Assembly: GCF_000381545.1 (NCBI RefSeq)
Contig: NZ_KB906680.1
Location: 124,001 to 188,000, forward strand
Source of the DNA: Rhodonellum psychrophilum GCM71 = DSM 17998
GTDB lineage: Bacteria > Bacteroidota > Bacteroidia > Cytophagales > Cyclobacteriaceae
Direction of reading: 5' to 3'
Length of the DNA: 64,000 nucleotides
A program made the translations under genes and the position numbers. The notes beneath the pieces were generated by a model. That model did not search any database and was not told where the DNA came from. It saw only the letters and a list, made by a program, of their open reading frames with translations. This document shows, in pieces, positions 26,703-35,766 of this stretch (position 1 is the stretch's first letter; every line of letters begins with the position of its first letter).

Positions 26703-27536
26703 ATGCGGCTTTATAAGACTTCCGAAGGCATACTCGTCGAAACAGATTCCGGTCATTACTTAAAGGAAAATACCCCTTGGAATGATTTTGTCAATCGCGA
26801 CAATCTTCACCAACTGGTTTTGGATGAGTTGGAAGATTTGGAAAAAGTGATTTGGGATGGAAAAGACATTTTGGCTCCGATAGGGACGCAGGAAATCTGG
26901 GCTGCAGGTGTCACCTATATGAGAAGCCGAGAAGCGAGAATGGAAGAATCCAAGGAAAGCGGAGCTGCGGTTTTTTATTCCAAAGTATATGAAGCAGAAA
27001 GGCCAGAACTGTTTTTCAAATCCACCCATTTCCGTGTTGCCGGACCCGAGCAGGCGGTCCACATCCGCAAGGATTCCCAATGGAACGTACCAGAACCCGA
27101 ACTCACACTTTACGCGACCTCATCGGGTCAGATCGTGGGATATACGATTGGCAATGACATGAGCTCAAGAGATATAGAAGGTGAAAACCCGCTCTACTTG
27201 CCGCAGGCAAAATGCTATGACCGTTCGGCGGCAATCGGCCCTGGACTTTACGTTCCTGCTTTACCCATTGATTCAGACACCATCATTTCCATGAAGATCC
27301 ACAGAGACAACCAAGAGGTTTTTTCCGGCCAGATTTCCATCAATCAAATGAAGCGCGGACATGGGGAATTGATCGAATTTCTTTTCAGGGAAATGCATTT
27401 CCCCGTGGGCGTTTACCTGATGACGGGAACTTGCTTGGTTCCGGAGGATGGGTTCACCTTGCAAGAAGAGGATAGCATTTCCATCACCATCGACCAGATT
27501 GGTACCTTGACAAATCATGTAAAAATGAAACAGTGA
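26703..27536 (+). CDS. FAH-family hydrolase/dehydratase, KdaD-like
   Basis: This fumarylacetoacetate hydrolase-fold protein has 277 residues. The metal site is seen in VPEPELTLYATSSGQIVGYT and the NDMSSRDIEGENPLYLPQAK block, and KCYDRSAAIGPGLYVP and VGVYLMTGTCLVPEDGF follow. The ENPLYLPQAKxYDRSxAxGP segment is characteristic of the subgroup containing 2-dehydro-3-deoxy-D-arabinonate dehydratase, which makes 2-oxoglutarate semialdehyde. Without partner genes next door this specificity is a guess, and a generic 2-keto-acid hydrolase is the fallback. The start ATG is directly preceded by an AT-rich divergent promoter gap. Confidence 0.8.
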   Translation: MRLYKTSEGILVETDSGHYLKENTPWNDFVNRDNLHQLVLDELEDLEKVIWDGKDILAPIGTQEIWAAGVTYMRSREARMEESKESGAAVFYSKVYEAERPELFFKSTHFRVAGPEQAVHIRKDSQWNVPEPELTLYATSSGQIVGYTIGNDMSSRDIEGENPLYLPQAKCYDRSAAIGPGLYVPALPIDSDTIISMKIHRDNQEVFSGQISINQMKRGHGELIEFLFREMHFPVGVYLMTGTCLVPEDGFTLQEEDSISITIDQIGTLTNHVKMKQ

Positions 27537-27558
27537 CGGAGAATTTCAATGCCGATTT

Positions 27559-27724
27559 AACCCAAAATTACTTTGGTCTTCCTAATCGAGTTTAAACTGC
27601 AAGAAAATCAGATTATTTGGAGAATAGAGTTTAGGATCGATCTGGGGATTCAAAAACAGAAAGCAACTTTCTGAATATGAACCTTTTCCTTGCCCTTGTG
27701 CAATTGGTAAGGCCTGAGCTTGGT
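27559..27724 (+). repeat. Dispersed intergenic element, copy 6 (plus orientation, decayed right end)
   Basis: This copy begins TTTAACCCAAAATTA and keeps the core AAACTGCAAGAAAATCAGAT, TATTTGGAGAATAG and CAATTGGTAA. The right terminal repeat is degenerate (GGCCTGAGCTTGGTT instead of TGCATAAAACGGGTT). It lies 22 bases after the FAH-family stop. The rest of the 400-base gap up to 27936 is AT-rich and shows only a short, unconvincing frame at 27724-27906. Confidence 0.75.
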
Positions 27725-27936
27725 TGATCAAAGTCAAAAACTGGATAGACTTGAAAACTATTTCATTTATGGATAAAGTTCTGAATACCATCAACCTGTA
27801 TGGTTTTTATCTGAATCAACATTTCAAAAAATCCATTCAAAAAGAGTGCTGCCCATTGTTAAAAATAAAATTTAAGGCTGAATTATTGCTGATTTACTAT
27901 CCTTAAAAGATTCCCTTCCCCCAATTGTCCTAAAAA

Positions 27937-29007
27937 ATGCGCCTATTCAAATGCAATCATTGTGCTTATCCGGTTTATTTCGACAATACCTTTTGTGGGC
28001 ATTGTGGCAACACCTTGGGTTTTGATGCGCAATCCTTAAAAATGATTTCTCTGCATGCCCATGATGACGGCATTTTTACTGGATCGATGTATGGGAGAGG
28101 TTTTCATTTTTGTGCCAACCACGAACACAATGTGTGCAACTGGGTCATCCTGGATGATGATCCCGCCAAATATTGTATTTCCTGCGCACTGAACAGTACC
28201 GTTCCCGATATCTTGAAACCTGACCATCTGGAAAGATGGAAAATCATTGAAGCCGCAAAGCGCAGATTGATCTACAGTCTTTTGAGATGGAAACTCCCAG
28301 TGATCAGTAAGAAAACAGATCCTAAAAAAGGCCTTGCCTTTGCGTTCAAATCCAATGATGGAAGAGAAATAGGAAACCAGGTGCTGACTGGACACGCCAG
28401 CGGACTGATCACCATGAACATTGCCGAAGCAGATGACGTCGAAAGGGAAATGGCCAAAAACCAGATGGAGGAAGTATATCGAACCGTTTTGGGACATTTT
28501 CGCCATGAAGTCGGACATTACTATTGGGACCTCCTTATTTATGGGACGGATCATTTGAGTGAATTCAGGAAGCTCTTTGGGGATGAAACCACAAGTTATC
28601 AGGAAGCCTTGAACAGACATTACCAAACTGGAGCGCCAAATGACTGGAATGAACACTTCATCAGTCCATATGCCACCATGCATCCTTGGGAAGACTGGGC
28701 GGAGAGTTGGGCGCATTACATGCACATGGTAGACACCCTGGAAACGGCCTTTTCTTTTGGACTGTCCATTTCTCCCAGAATTTCAAAACCCGGGGATTAC
28801 CTCTCCACCAAGCAGGAATCAAATGCTTACGACACTTTGGATTTTGACAAGATTTTCAACCAATGGTTGCCCGTAACATTTATGATGAACAGCATGAACA
28901 GGAGCATGGGCGCAAAGGATGTCTATCCCTTTGTGATCAATTCTTCGGTGAAGGAAAAGTTAAGGTTCATTCACAATATCATTCATGGAAAAGAAATCAT
29001 TGGTTGA
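27937..29007 (+). CDS. Putative zinc-binding metallopeptidase with N-terminal zinc ribbons
   Basis: The 356-residue protein opens with two Cys clusters: FKCNHCAYPVYFDNTFCGHC and later HEHNVCNW / YCISCALN, forming zinc-ribbon-like knuckles. The peptidase core is HFRHEVGHYYWDLLI around residue 190, an HExxH variant (HEVGH), with a downstream DWAESWAHYMHMVDTLETAF block that may supply the third ligand. This matches the 'putative zinc-binding metallopeptidase' family (DUF2248-type). It is cytoplasmic, as no signal is seen. Substrates are unknown. Confidence 0.87.
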   Translation: MRLFKCNHCAYPVYFDNTFCGHCGNTLGFDAQSLKMISLHAHDDGIFTGSMYGRGFHFCANHEHNVCNWVILDDDPAKYCISCALNSTVPDILKPDHLERWKIIEAAKRRLIYSLLRWKLPVISKKTDPKKGLAFAFKSNDGREIGNQVLTGHASGLITMNIAEADDVEREMAKNQMEEVYRTVLGHFRHEVGHYYWDLLIYGTDHLSEFRKLFGDETTSYQEALNRHYQTGAPNDWNEHFISPYATMHPWEDWAESWAHYMHMVDTLETAFSFGLSISPRISKPGDYLSTKQESNAYDTLDFDKIFNQWLPVTFMMNSMNRSMGAKDVYPFVINSSVKEKLRFIHNIIHGKEIIG

Positions 29008-29201
29008 AAAAAAACGAAATCCAAGAGCCAAAACCAAAGGGTTCATAACGCACAGATATTTGTTTTCAGGATGAATAAATGGGCTTCAAATCTCAATTCC
29101 ATCCTATATATCCTAAATAAAAATACAAATCACCGAACTCTAAGCCTTTAAAATTGGGTTGTTAAGCTGAAATCATTTTTCAAAACTAAATAAATCTCTC
29201 A

Positions 29202-30842
29202 ATGAAAGCATCCGATCTTTTTATAAAAGCCCTTGAAAATGAGGGTGTAGAATATATTTTCGGGGTACCTGGAGAGGAAAATCTGGATTTTCTTCAATCC
29301 CTTAAAAATTCAAAAATCAAATTGATCCTTACCCGCCACGAGCAAGGCGCTGGATTTATGGCAGCCACTTACGGCAGGTTGACGGGTAAAGCCGGAGTTT
29401 GCCTTTCCACCTTGGGACCTGGTGCCACCAATCTCGTAACTCCGGCAGCATACGCCCAACTTGGTGCCATGCCGATGATGATGATCACCGGCCAAAAGCC
29501 AATCAAAAAAAGCAAACAAGCGAGTTTTCAGATCATAGACGTGGTGGACCTGATGCGTCCAATCACCAAATTCACCAAACAAATCGTCAACAGCAACAAT
29601 ATCGCCTCCAGCGTTAGGGAAGCATTTAGATTGGCCATCGAGGAGAGACCGGGGGCTGTCCACTTGGAATTGCCGGAAGATATTGCCCAAGAAGATTGTG
29701 AACCGGATGTTTTTGAAGTAGTGGGGCACATTATCCCAAAAGCGGATGACATTGCCATCGATCAGGCTGTCAAGATGATCCAGGATGCAAAGATGCCCTT
29801 GTTGCTTATCGGTGCAGGTGCCAATAGAAAGATCACTTGCGAAGCATTACGGGAATTTGTGGATACCACAGGGATCTATTTTTTCACCACGCAAATGGGA
29901 AAGGGAGTGATTGACGAAAGGCATGCCCAATACCTTGGAACTGCCGCCCTTTCCAGCAATGATTTTATCCATACCGCAATCGACCAGGCCGACCTGATCA
30001 TCAATGTGGGACATGATGTGATCGAGAAACCTCCTTTTTTCATGAAAAAAGGAGGGAAAAAAGTGATTCACGTCAATTTCTCCCCCGCTGGCGTAGACCC
30101 TGTTTATTTTCCACAGCTCAATGTCGTGGGTGACATCACGCCCACCGTCAAAAAACTTTCCCAAAGAATCGCCAAACAGCAAAATTGGGATTTCAGCTTT
30201 TTTGAAAAAGTCAAAAAAGAAGTTGCCCAACACCTGAGTACTTATTTCAAGGATGAAAGATTCCCGATGCTTCCGCAGCGCCTGGTCAATCTCCTTCGCG
30301 AAAGTCTGGCACCACAGGACATCATTACCTTGGACAATGGCGTTTACAAACTTTGGTTTGCCAGAAATTACACTTGCTACCAACCCAACACGCTCCTGCT
30401 CGACAATGCATTGGCATCGATGGGTGCGGGATTGCCTTCTGCTATGGCAGTCAACATGATTCATCCTGATAAAAAAGTGGTGGCCGTATGTGGGGATGGT
30501 GGTTTTATGATGAATTCTCAGGAATTGGAAACGGCCATCCGGCTAAAACTCAACCTGACCGTGATCATTCTCAATGACAATGCTTTTGGAATGATCAAAT
30601 GGAAACAGGAAGACATGGGCTTTGATGATTTTGGCTTGGACTACAAAAACCCTGATTTTGTGAAATATGCAGAAAGTTATGGTGCCAATGGCTATCGCCC
30701 TGCAAACGACGGGGATTTTCAGGAAATCCTGAGACACTGTTTGGAAACCGATGGCGTACATGTGATCGATCTCCCTGTTGATTATTCCTTAAACCACCCC
30801 ATTCTGAATGTGATGTTAAAACAAAAAACACAGAAATTATGA
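29202..30842 (+). CDS. Acetolactate synthase large-subunit-like ThDP enzyme
   Basis: This is a thiamine-diphosphate enzyme of 546 residues with the three-domain layout. The N-terminal catalytic Glu lies in ILTRHEQGAGFMAATYG, the substrate/FAD region includes PMMMITGQKPIKKSKQASFQ, and the ThDP-Mg motif is GDGGFMMNSQELETAIRL...NDNAFGMIKWKQ. It looks like the catabolic AlsS type or a relative. No regulatory small subunit (IlvN/IlvH) is encoded beside it, and the next gene overlaps by 4 bases (ATGA) and is an aldehyde dehydrogenase. The pairing suggests ThDP-generated or -consumed aldehydes, so acetolactate formation is likely but not certain. Confidence 0.85.
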   Translation: MKASDLFIKALENEGVEYIFGVPGEENLDFLQSLKNSKIKLILTRHEQGAGFMAATYGRLTGKAGVCLSTLGPGATNLVTPAAYAQLGAMPMMMITGQKPIKKSKQASFQIIDVVDLMRPITKFTKQIVNSNNIASSVREAFRLAIEERPGAVHLELPEDIAQEDCEPDVFEVVGHIIPKADDIAIDQAVKMIQDAKMPLLLIGAGANRKITCEALREFVDTTGIYFFTTQMGKGVIDERHAQYLGTAALSSNDFIHTAIDQADLIINVGHDVIEKPPFFMKKGGKKVIHVNFSPAGVDPVYFPQLNVVGDITPTVKKLSQRIAKQQNWDFSFFEKVKKEVAQHLSTYFKDERFPMLPQRLVNLLRESLAPQDIITLDNGVYKLWFARNYTCYQPNTLLLDNALASMGAGLPSAMAVNMIHPDKKVVAVCGDGGFMMNSQELETAIRLKLNLTVIILNDNAFGMIKWKQEDMGFDDFGLDYKNPDFVKYAESYGANGYRPANDGDFQEILRHCLETDGVHVIDLPVDYSLNHPILNVMLKQKTQKL

Positions 30843-32239
30843 GCGAAAAGAAAACCTTGAAGATATATGCCCCCTTTGACCAAAGCTTGATCAAAGAAAT
30901 CCCGATGGTGGGAAAAAAGGAAGTGGAAAAAGTATTGGAAACAGCCAATGGCTTATTTTTGGACCGAAGCAAATGGATTCCCGCACACAAAAGGATTTCC
31001 ATCCTGGAAAAAGTAGCGGCATTGATGAAGGATCAAATCGATAGCTTGACCAAAACAGCGGCTCAGGAAGGCGGAAAACCCTATCAGGATTCCAAAGTGG
31101 AGGTGATCCGCGCCATCAACGGCGTGAAAATCGCTGCCGAAGAAATTTCCAGAATCAAGGGAGAGCAAATTCCAATGGGACAAACGGAAGCGTCAATCAA
31201 CCGCATTGCCTTCACCACAAGGGAGCCAATCGGTGTGGTGGCTTCGATATCCGCTTTCAACCATCCTTTAAACCTGGTCATTCATCAGACGGTCACCGCA
31301 TTTGCCGCCGGCTGTCCCGTGATCATCAAACCTGCATCTACCACTCCGCTTTCCTGCCTGGCTTTCATGGACATCCTGGGAGCGGCTGGTGTGCCCAAAG
31401 GTTGGGTGCAAACTGTCATTTGTGACAATGAAACCTCGGAATTCATGGTCACGGACAAAAGGATAAACTTTCTTTCGTTTATCGGTTCGGCCAAAATTGG
31501 TTGGTACCTGAAATCCAAACTATCTCCCGGCACCCGATCTGCCTTGGAACATGGTGGTGCGGCACCCGTCATTGTGGAAAAAGACGCGGACGTCAAAGAA
31601 ATGCTTCCCTTGTTGGTGAAAGGCGGATTTTATCATGCTGGACAGGTTTGTGTATCCGTCCAGAAAATATTTGTCCACGAATCCATTGCGGAGAACATCG
31701 CCAATAGTATTGCAGAAATGGCCAAAAAGCTAGTTGTTGGAGATCCTCTGGATGAAAAAACAGAGGTCGGTCCACTGATTGTACCCAAAGAAGTGGATCG
31801 TGTGGAAGAATGGGTGGAGGAAGCAGTGAAAAGTGGCGCCAAAGTGCTTTGCGGTGGAAAAAGAATCTCCGATACGCTTTATGCCCCGACTGTATTGTGG
31901 AATCCTTCTCAAGACGCGAAAGTCTCCAGGGAAGAGATTTTTGGGCCGGTGGTCTGTGTTTACCCATTCAAGGACAGGGAACAAGCCATCGAAGAAGCAA
32001 ATCGTCTGGATTTGCATTTTCAAGCAGCAGTATTTACCAAGGACTTGGACATCGCTTTGGACACTGTCAAAAAACTCAATGCAACGGCAGTTATGGTCAA
32101 TGACCACACCGCATTTCGGGTGGATTGGATGCCATTTGGCGGAAGAGATGCCTCTGGCGAAGGTTTGGGAGGAATCCCCTACTCCATCCATGAAATGACA
32201 AGAGTGAAATTGATGGTCATCAAGAGTAAGGTCTTGTAA
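30839..32239 (+). CDS. NAD(P)-dependent aldehyde dehydrogenase
   Basis: This 466-residue ALDH-superfamily protein carries the Asn in SISAFNHPLNLVIHQ, the coenzyme motif FIGSAKIGWYLKSK, the catalytic Glu in ALEHGGAAPVIVEKDAD and the nucleophilic Cys in HAGQVCVSVQKIFVHE. NREEIFGPVV-like (SREEIFGPVVCVYPF) and PFGGRDASGEGLGGIPYSI end blocks are present. It starts inside the stop of the acetolactate synthase-like gene (translational coupling). Sequence style is closest to the NADP-dependent glyceraldehyde-3-phosphate/lactaldehyde dehydrogenase branch, but the substrate is unassigned. Confidence 0.9.
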   Translation: MSEKKTLKIYAPFDQSLIKEIPMVGKKEVEKVLETANGLFLDRSKWIPAHKRISILEKVAALMKDQIDSLTKTAAQEGGKPYQDSKVEVIRAINGVKIAAEEISRIKGEQIPMGQTEASINRIAFTTREPIGVVASISAFNHPLNLVIHQTVTAFAAGCPVIIKPASTTPLSCLAFMDILGAAGVPKGWVQTVICDNETSEFMVTDKRINFLSFIGSAKIGWYLKSKLSPGTRSALEHGGAAPVIVEKDADVKEMLPLLVKGGFYHAGQVCVSVQKIFVHESIAENIANSIAEMAKKLVVGDPLDEKTEVGPLIVPKEVDRVEEWVEEAVKSGAKVLCGGKRISDTLYAPTVLWNPSQDAKVSREEIFGPVVCVYPFKDREQAIEEANRLDLHFQAAVFTKDLDIALDTVKKLNATAVMVNDHTAFRVDWMPFGGRDASGEGLGGIPYSIHEMTRVKLMVIKSKVL

Positions 32240-32258
32240 AATTGAATTTTTGAAAAAA

Positions 32259-32335
32259 GGTGAAGTGACGCTTTTATCCGGTCGAGGTTAATAATCTCTT
32301 CAGGATTTGGGAGTCACTTCACCTCTATTTTTTAT
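32259..32335 (+). terminator. Long-loop hairpin downstream of the aldehyde dehydrogenase gene
   Basis: GGTGAAGTGAC (32259-32269) and its exact complement GTCACTTCACC (32313-32323) are separated by 43 bases. An A-run precedes the left arm and a T-rich tract (TATTTTTTATTTT) follows the right arm, so it can act as a terminator. The long intervening segment is unusual for a simple terminator. Confidence 0.6.
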
Positions 32336-32339
32336 TTTA

Positions 32340-32953
32340 AAACGGCATGCATATTATCATCAAGCCCATGGCAATTGATAGGGAGGTAAATGACTTCCGG
32401 TTGTCAAATACACTTTTTAGAGCAGGCACCTTTTGATTCAAAAAAACTCAATTCTTGAATTTGGCGCAATTAGAAAAGCTAAAACGAAATCATTTTCCAA
32501 ATACAGGAATACCGTGGTCGTAGAACCTCAATAGCTTCAATGTCCCATTCTATAAAACATTAGTGAATAATTACTGACTATTACGAAGAAAAAACATGTG
32601 AAAATATCTATATATTTTGCTCTTTCTGCTTTAAATCTGGACAAGTTTAGGCAACAAAACCAGTCCAATTATTTAAGTAATTTGGAACAATTGTAAAAAA
32701 GCTAAAGCAATTATCAATCCGGGGAACCCTCTGTTTTCTCAGCTTTGATTTTCAGTTTTTTGTAACAGACCATTTTTTTGGACATAAAGTAATGGTTCAA
32801 TATTGCCTTTATTGATTGAAACAATTATTTTTTTAAGTTAATTGGAGTTAAAAAAATAGCCTTTAATCAGTGTCAACCTCATAAATTGTACTAATTTTGG
32901 TTGATAAAAATGCGCTTTTTTAAATTCATTTTCTAACATTAAAACAATCAATC
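32340..32953. other. AT-rich gap with no recognisable gene
   Basis: About 610 bases upstream of the small lipoprotein gene show many stops in all frames and no repeat-element copy, RNA gene or hairpin that I can support. The last 100 bases presumably contain the promoter of the gene at 32954. Confidence 0.5.
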
Positions 32954-33181
32954 ATGATTTTACTAAAGAAATTTAAAACCATCGCTCTTACATTAGCTGC
33001 TTTTGGCTTCCTTTTTTCTGCCTCTTTAAGTTCCTGTGGAAACAAAAAGACTGAATCGGAAGGTACCGAAAAAATTGAGCAACCTGAAAATGCAGGTGAG
33101 CATCCCGAAGAGGCGGAACATCCTGCTGATTCCACAGAACATCCTGCTGAATCAACAGGTGGAGAACATCCAAAAAATTAA
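32954..33181 (+). CDS. Small lipoprotein with EHP-motif tail
   Basis: The 75-residue protein has a lipoprotein signal (IALTLAAFGFLFSASLSSC) and a short, highly acidic mature part containing four Glu-His-Pro steps: AGEHPEEAEHPADSTEHPAESTGGEHP (in sequence GEHP, AEHP, TEHP, GEHP). The His-containing periodic tail could bind metal, but that is a guess. It is a free-standing gene with a strong terminator downstream. Coding is supported by the signal peptide, the ATG and the compositional bias. The family is unknown. Confidence 0.72.
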   Translation: MILLKKFKTIALTLAAFGFLFSASLSSCGNKKTESEGTEKIEQPENAGEHPEEAEHPADSTEHPAESTGGEHPKN

Positions 33182-33258
33182 GGAAAGCTGGAATCAAGTC
33201 ACAAATGAAAACAATTTGATTGCTGGATTAGGTTAATATTTAATCCAACAGTTTATTA

Positions 33259-33309
33259 AAATATCCGAAGACCTAAAATCGATATTTATAGGTCTTCGGA
33301 TATTTTTTT
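33259..33309. terminator. Bidirectional terminator between the small lipoprotein and transglutaminase genes
   Basis: A perfect 17-base stem (AAATATCCGAAGACCTA with its complement) spans 33259-33305 with a 13-base loop and T/A runs on both sides. It lies between convergent genes. Confidence 0.88.
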
Positions 33310-33315
33310 GACTGC

Positions 33316-34689
33316 TTACTCTGCTTTTCTTGTAAAGGAAAATTTGGTTTTTGGATAGGCAGTCTTCCCTCCAATTTCTAAAATTGGCATGGCCAAAAAA
33401 TTTATCGGTCCAGATGCCGGCCCGGGCTGAACAACAATATCTCGTCCCTGACTCAACTCGATCCTGTTTGCGGGGTGTCTTCCGAAATAATAGGTGGCAA
33501 GGGCTGTGTATTTATTCCCTTCGCTGATATCCACCGGCCACCATTTTCCCTCAGCATAAAATTCCGCCCAACAGTGATACCCATCAATTCCTCCATCATT
33601 TCTGTCAGAAGGAACAGAAGCCCCAATGGAAAAACGGGCTGGAATATCGACCGATCTTGCCAGAGAAATAAAATAGGAATGGAATTCAGTACAGTTTCCT
33701 GTTTTGGAGTCACAGGCAAAATCCGAATCCCCACTTCCATATTTGCCGAACTTCATGTACCGCATGTTGTCAATAATATAATCGTAAAGCGCCCGTGCCT
33801 GCATCAGTTTGCTTTCATTCCGTTTTTCGCCAATTGCTTCATTGGCTATTTCTAGAAAACGGCCTCCAACAGGCATTAAAAGATTTGAACTCAAATATCT
33901 TTCGTGCACAGGCATCTGGGCATCATAAGGGCCTTTTTCTTTGCGATTAACCTTGTAAATTATTTCCAGATTTTGACCGCTGTGTTCAGGACCTAGTTCC
34001 AAGTAAAGAATATTGTTGTTAAAATCTTTATCGGCTAGTATTCTTTGTTTGCCGGGTGCTTTCATGGATATCAACTCAACAGTTTGGTAGGTATCTGTCT
34101 TGGCTATGGGTATCCACATTTTTGCCCATTCGGTGATTTCCGGTAATTCGCTCTGATAATAAAACTCAAATTCATCCTCCACTTCCACAACACCTAAAAG
34201 GTCAGATGTGGCTTTTTCTACAGGGATTTTACGCCAAGTCTTGTCCACAACCTGCTTCCAGGTATAAAACGGTTTACCGTTAAGTTTGTGGAGAGAAGTT
34301 TCTGTAACCTTCATGGCCCCAGGCTCCCCTTCCAAAAAGAAATCCACATCATACACATCACCTTTTTCGTCAGCAAGATCAACGCAGGCAAAATATCTGC
34401 TCGGCCCCAAATTAGAAAGGTATTCAGTATGTACACGCACCAGCTTCAAACGCAGCGTTTTCTCAGCGTCTTTAACCAGAAAATAACCATCATTCAAGGC
34501 TGTTTCCTTGTCAATAAAAGCTTTGATTCCAGCTTCAATTTCAGATATGGCAACCTTTGGAGCCAATTTAGCAACATGTTCAACTATTTTCTTTTCTTCA
34601 ACTCTCCCTCCAGAATCACATCCTGAAAGCCCCAGCAACAGTCCAAAAGCAATTAAACAAAAGTTTGTTCTATCAAGGTAATTTTTCAT
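33316..34689 (-). CDS. Transglutaminase-like-domain lipoprotein
   Basis: The start at 34687-34689 gives MKNYLDRTNFCLIAFGLLLG then LSGC, a lipoprotein signal (an ATG at 34725 is also possible). The C-terminal third carries the transglutaminase-core triad: Cys in DSKTGNCTEFHSYFISLARS, His in GIDGYHCWAEFYAEG and Asp in KWWPVDISEG. The N-terminal part (~200 residues) has beta-rich sequence of unknown family. Such proteins are usually extracytoplasmic peptidases or structural proteins. The gene ends close to the terminator at 33259. Confidence 0.85.
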   Translation of the reverse strand: MKNYLDRTNFCLIAFGLLLGLSGCDSGGRVEEKKIVEHVAKLAPKVAISEIEAGIKAFIDKETALNDGYFLVKDAEKTLRLKLVRVHTEYLSNLGPSRYFACVDLADEKGDVYDVDFFLEGEPGAMKVTETSLHKLNGKPFYTWKQVVDKTWRKIPVEKATSDLLGVVEVEDEFEFYYQSELPEITEWAKMWIPIAKTDTYQTVELISMKAPGKQRILADKDFNNNILYLELGPEHSGQNLEIIYKVNRKEKGPYDAQMPVHERYLSSNLLMPVGGRFLEIANEAIGEKRNESKLMQARALYDYIIDNMRYMKFGKYGSGDSDFACDSKTGNCTEFHSYFISLARSVDIPARFSIGASVPSDRNDGGIDGYHCWAEFYAEGKWWPVDISEGNKYTALATYYFGRHPANRIELSQGRDIVVQPGPASGPINFLAMPILEIGGKTAYPKTKFSFTRKAE

Positions 34690-35011
34690 TTTCGTTCTTA
34701 TTACTCCGTCAATTCCTTTCTCCATTCAGAAAGACACATTAATTTCATATTCTAAAGGTAATCATTTCTCGTGTTTGATTGATACGTTCATTAGCAACTG
34801 ATCACCCATGAAAGATTTGTCCAAAAGCATCTCCTCTGAAGTGCACAAGATGCACTGAAGTGACTGTGGTGGGCTGACATAAATACCACAAAGCTGCACG
34901 CTATTACATTGGACGGGGGAAGTTAGGAAGCAAACCATCTGATTTTGAAATCCTTTCTCCAATTCTAAGTCGTTATCACCGGCATTTTGAAATTCCTCTT
35001 TTTAGAAAACA
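34690..35011. other. Spacer upstream of the transglutaminase gene, no gene seen
   Basis: This is a 320-base spacer without a credible coding frame, repeat copy or strong hairpin. A short frame at 34762-34962 has no family features and no supporting signal. Confidence 0.45.
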
Positions 35012-35743
35012 TTATTTCGAATTTCTCGTCCTTTTTTCAAGCTGTTTGATTCTTTCCTGAAACTGGATCCGGAGCTCATCAATGAATGTAAGTGGATCCT
35101 TGTAGGTTTTAAGGACTTGATAGATAAAGGAGTTTTGAAGTTGGGCGACTTCTGTTTCCAATACTTCTTTTTTCTTTATCAGCGAAGAAATCCTTTGCTT
35201 GCTATCCGCTTTTGGATGCGGGGTCGATCCGGTCGAAAGGTTTCCCAGAATCACGTTTTGGTAAAAATAAATCAATTCTTCAAGATCCCCTCTTTTGTAG
35301 ATCCCATTGAGTTGGGCGGTCAATGCCGTAGCATCCTGGATTTTGCCTTCCTCCCCTCCATGGGCTATTTTATCGGGATGTACCTGCACGACTGCTTCTT
35401 TGTACAGTCGTCTTAACTCTTCCTTATCGGACAATTCCAATGCTGTTTCTATTCCAAAAGAATTCCTGTTCGTTATTAATCCTGTTGGCTCTTGGTAGTT
35501 TTTTCCTCTTTTCTTTTGTTCCAGCCTTTTGGCTTTTTTGGCATTTTTCTGTGTCTTGTACAAGTTATTCAATTCAGACATTCTGGCGATTGCTCTATCC
35601 AATTGACTATGAATGACATGCTCAAAACTCCTCAATTCATTTTTAAGCGTTTCCAGCAAGGATTCGAGTTGAAGGATCTCCTGCTGAAGGATTGGTATAG
35701 GATCTTTTTCCTCAAGATTGATTTTGTCTGGTATTCTCTCCAT
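35012..35743 (-). CDS. Coiled-coil protein with embedded J-like domain
   Basis: The 243-residue protein has a predicted N-terminal coiled coil (ILQLESLLETLKNELRSFEH), then a J-domain-like segment around residues 105-160: ELRRLYKEAVVQVHPDKIAH with the diagnostic HPD and a following helix AQLNGIYKRGDLEELIYFYQ. A second heptad-rich C-terminal helix follows (LIKKKEVLETEVAQLQNSF). It has no zinc-finger or substrate-binding domain, so it is not DnaJ itself. A J-protein acting as a DnaK co-chaperone adaptor is plausible. It lies in a minus-strand run downstream of the DUF2490 gene. Confidence 0.72.
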   Translation of the reverse strand: MERIPDKINLEEKDPIPILQQEILQLESLLETLKNELRSFEHVIHSQLDRAIARMSELNNLYKTQKNAKKAKRLEQKKRGKNYQEPTGLITNRNSFGIETALELSDKEELRRLYKEAVVQVHPDKIAHGGEEGKIQDATALTAQLNGIYKRGDLEELIYFYQNVILGNLSTGSTPHPKADSKQRISSLIKKKEVLETEVAQLQNSFIYQVLKTYKDPLTFIDELRIQFQERIKQLEKRTRNSK

Positions 35744-35766
35744 TCTGCTTTCGGATAAGGAAAATC

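Noticed and set aside
27724-27906. 60-codon frame after repeat copy 6
   Set aside because: It overlaps the decayed end of the repeat and has AT-driven composition, with no motif or spacing consistent with a gene.
34762-34962. 66-codon minus-strand frame in the spacer upstream of the transglutaminase gene
   Set aside because: There is no family pattern, signal peptide or promoter, and the composition is uneven.
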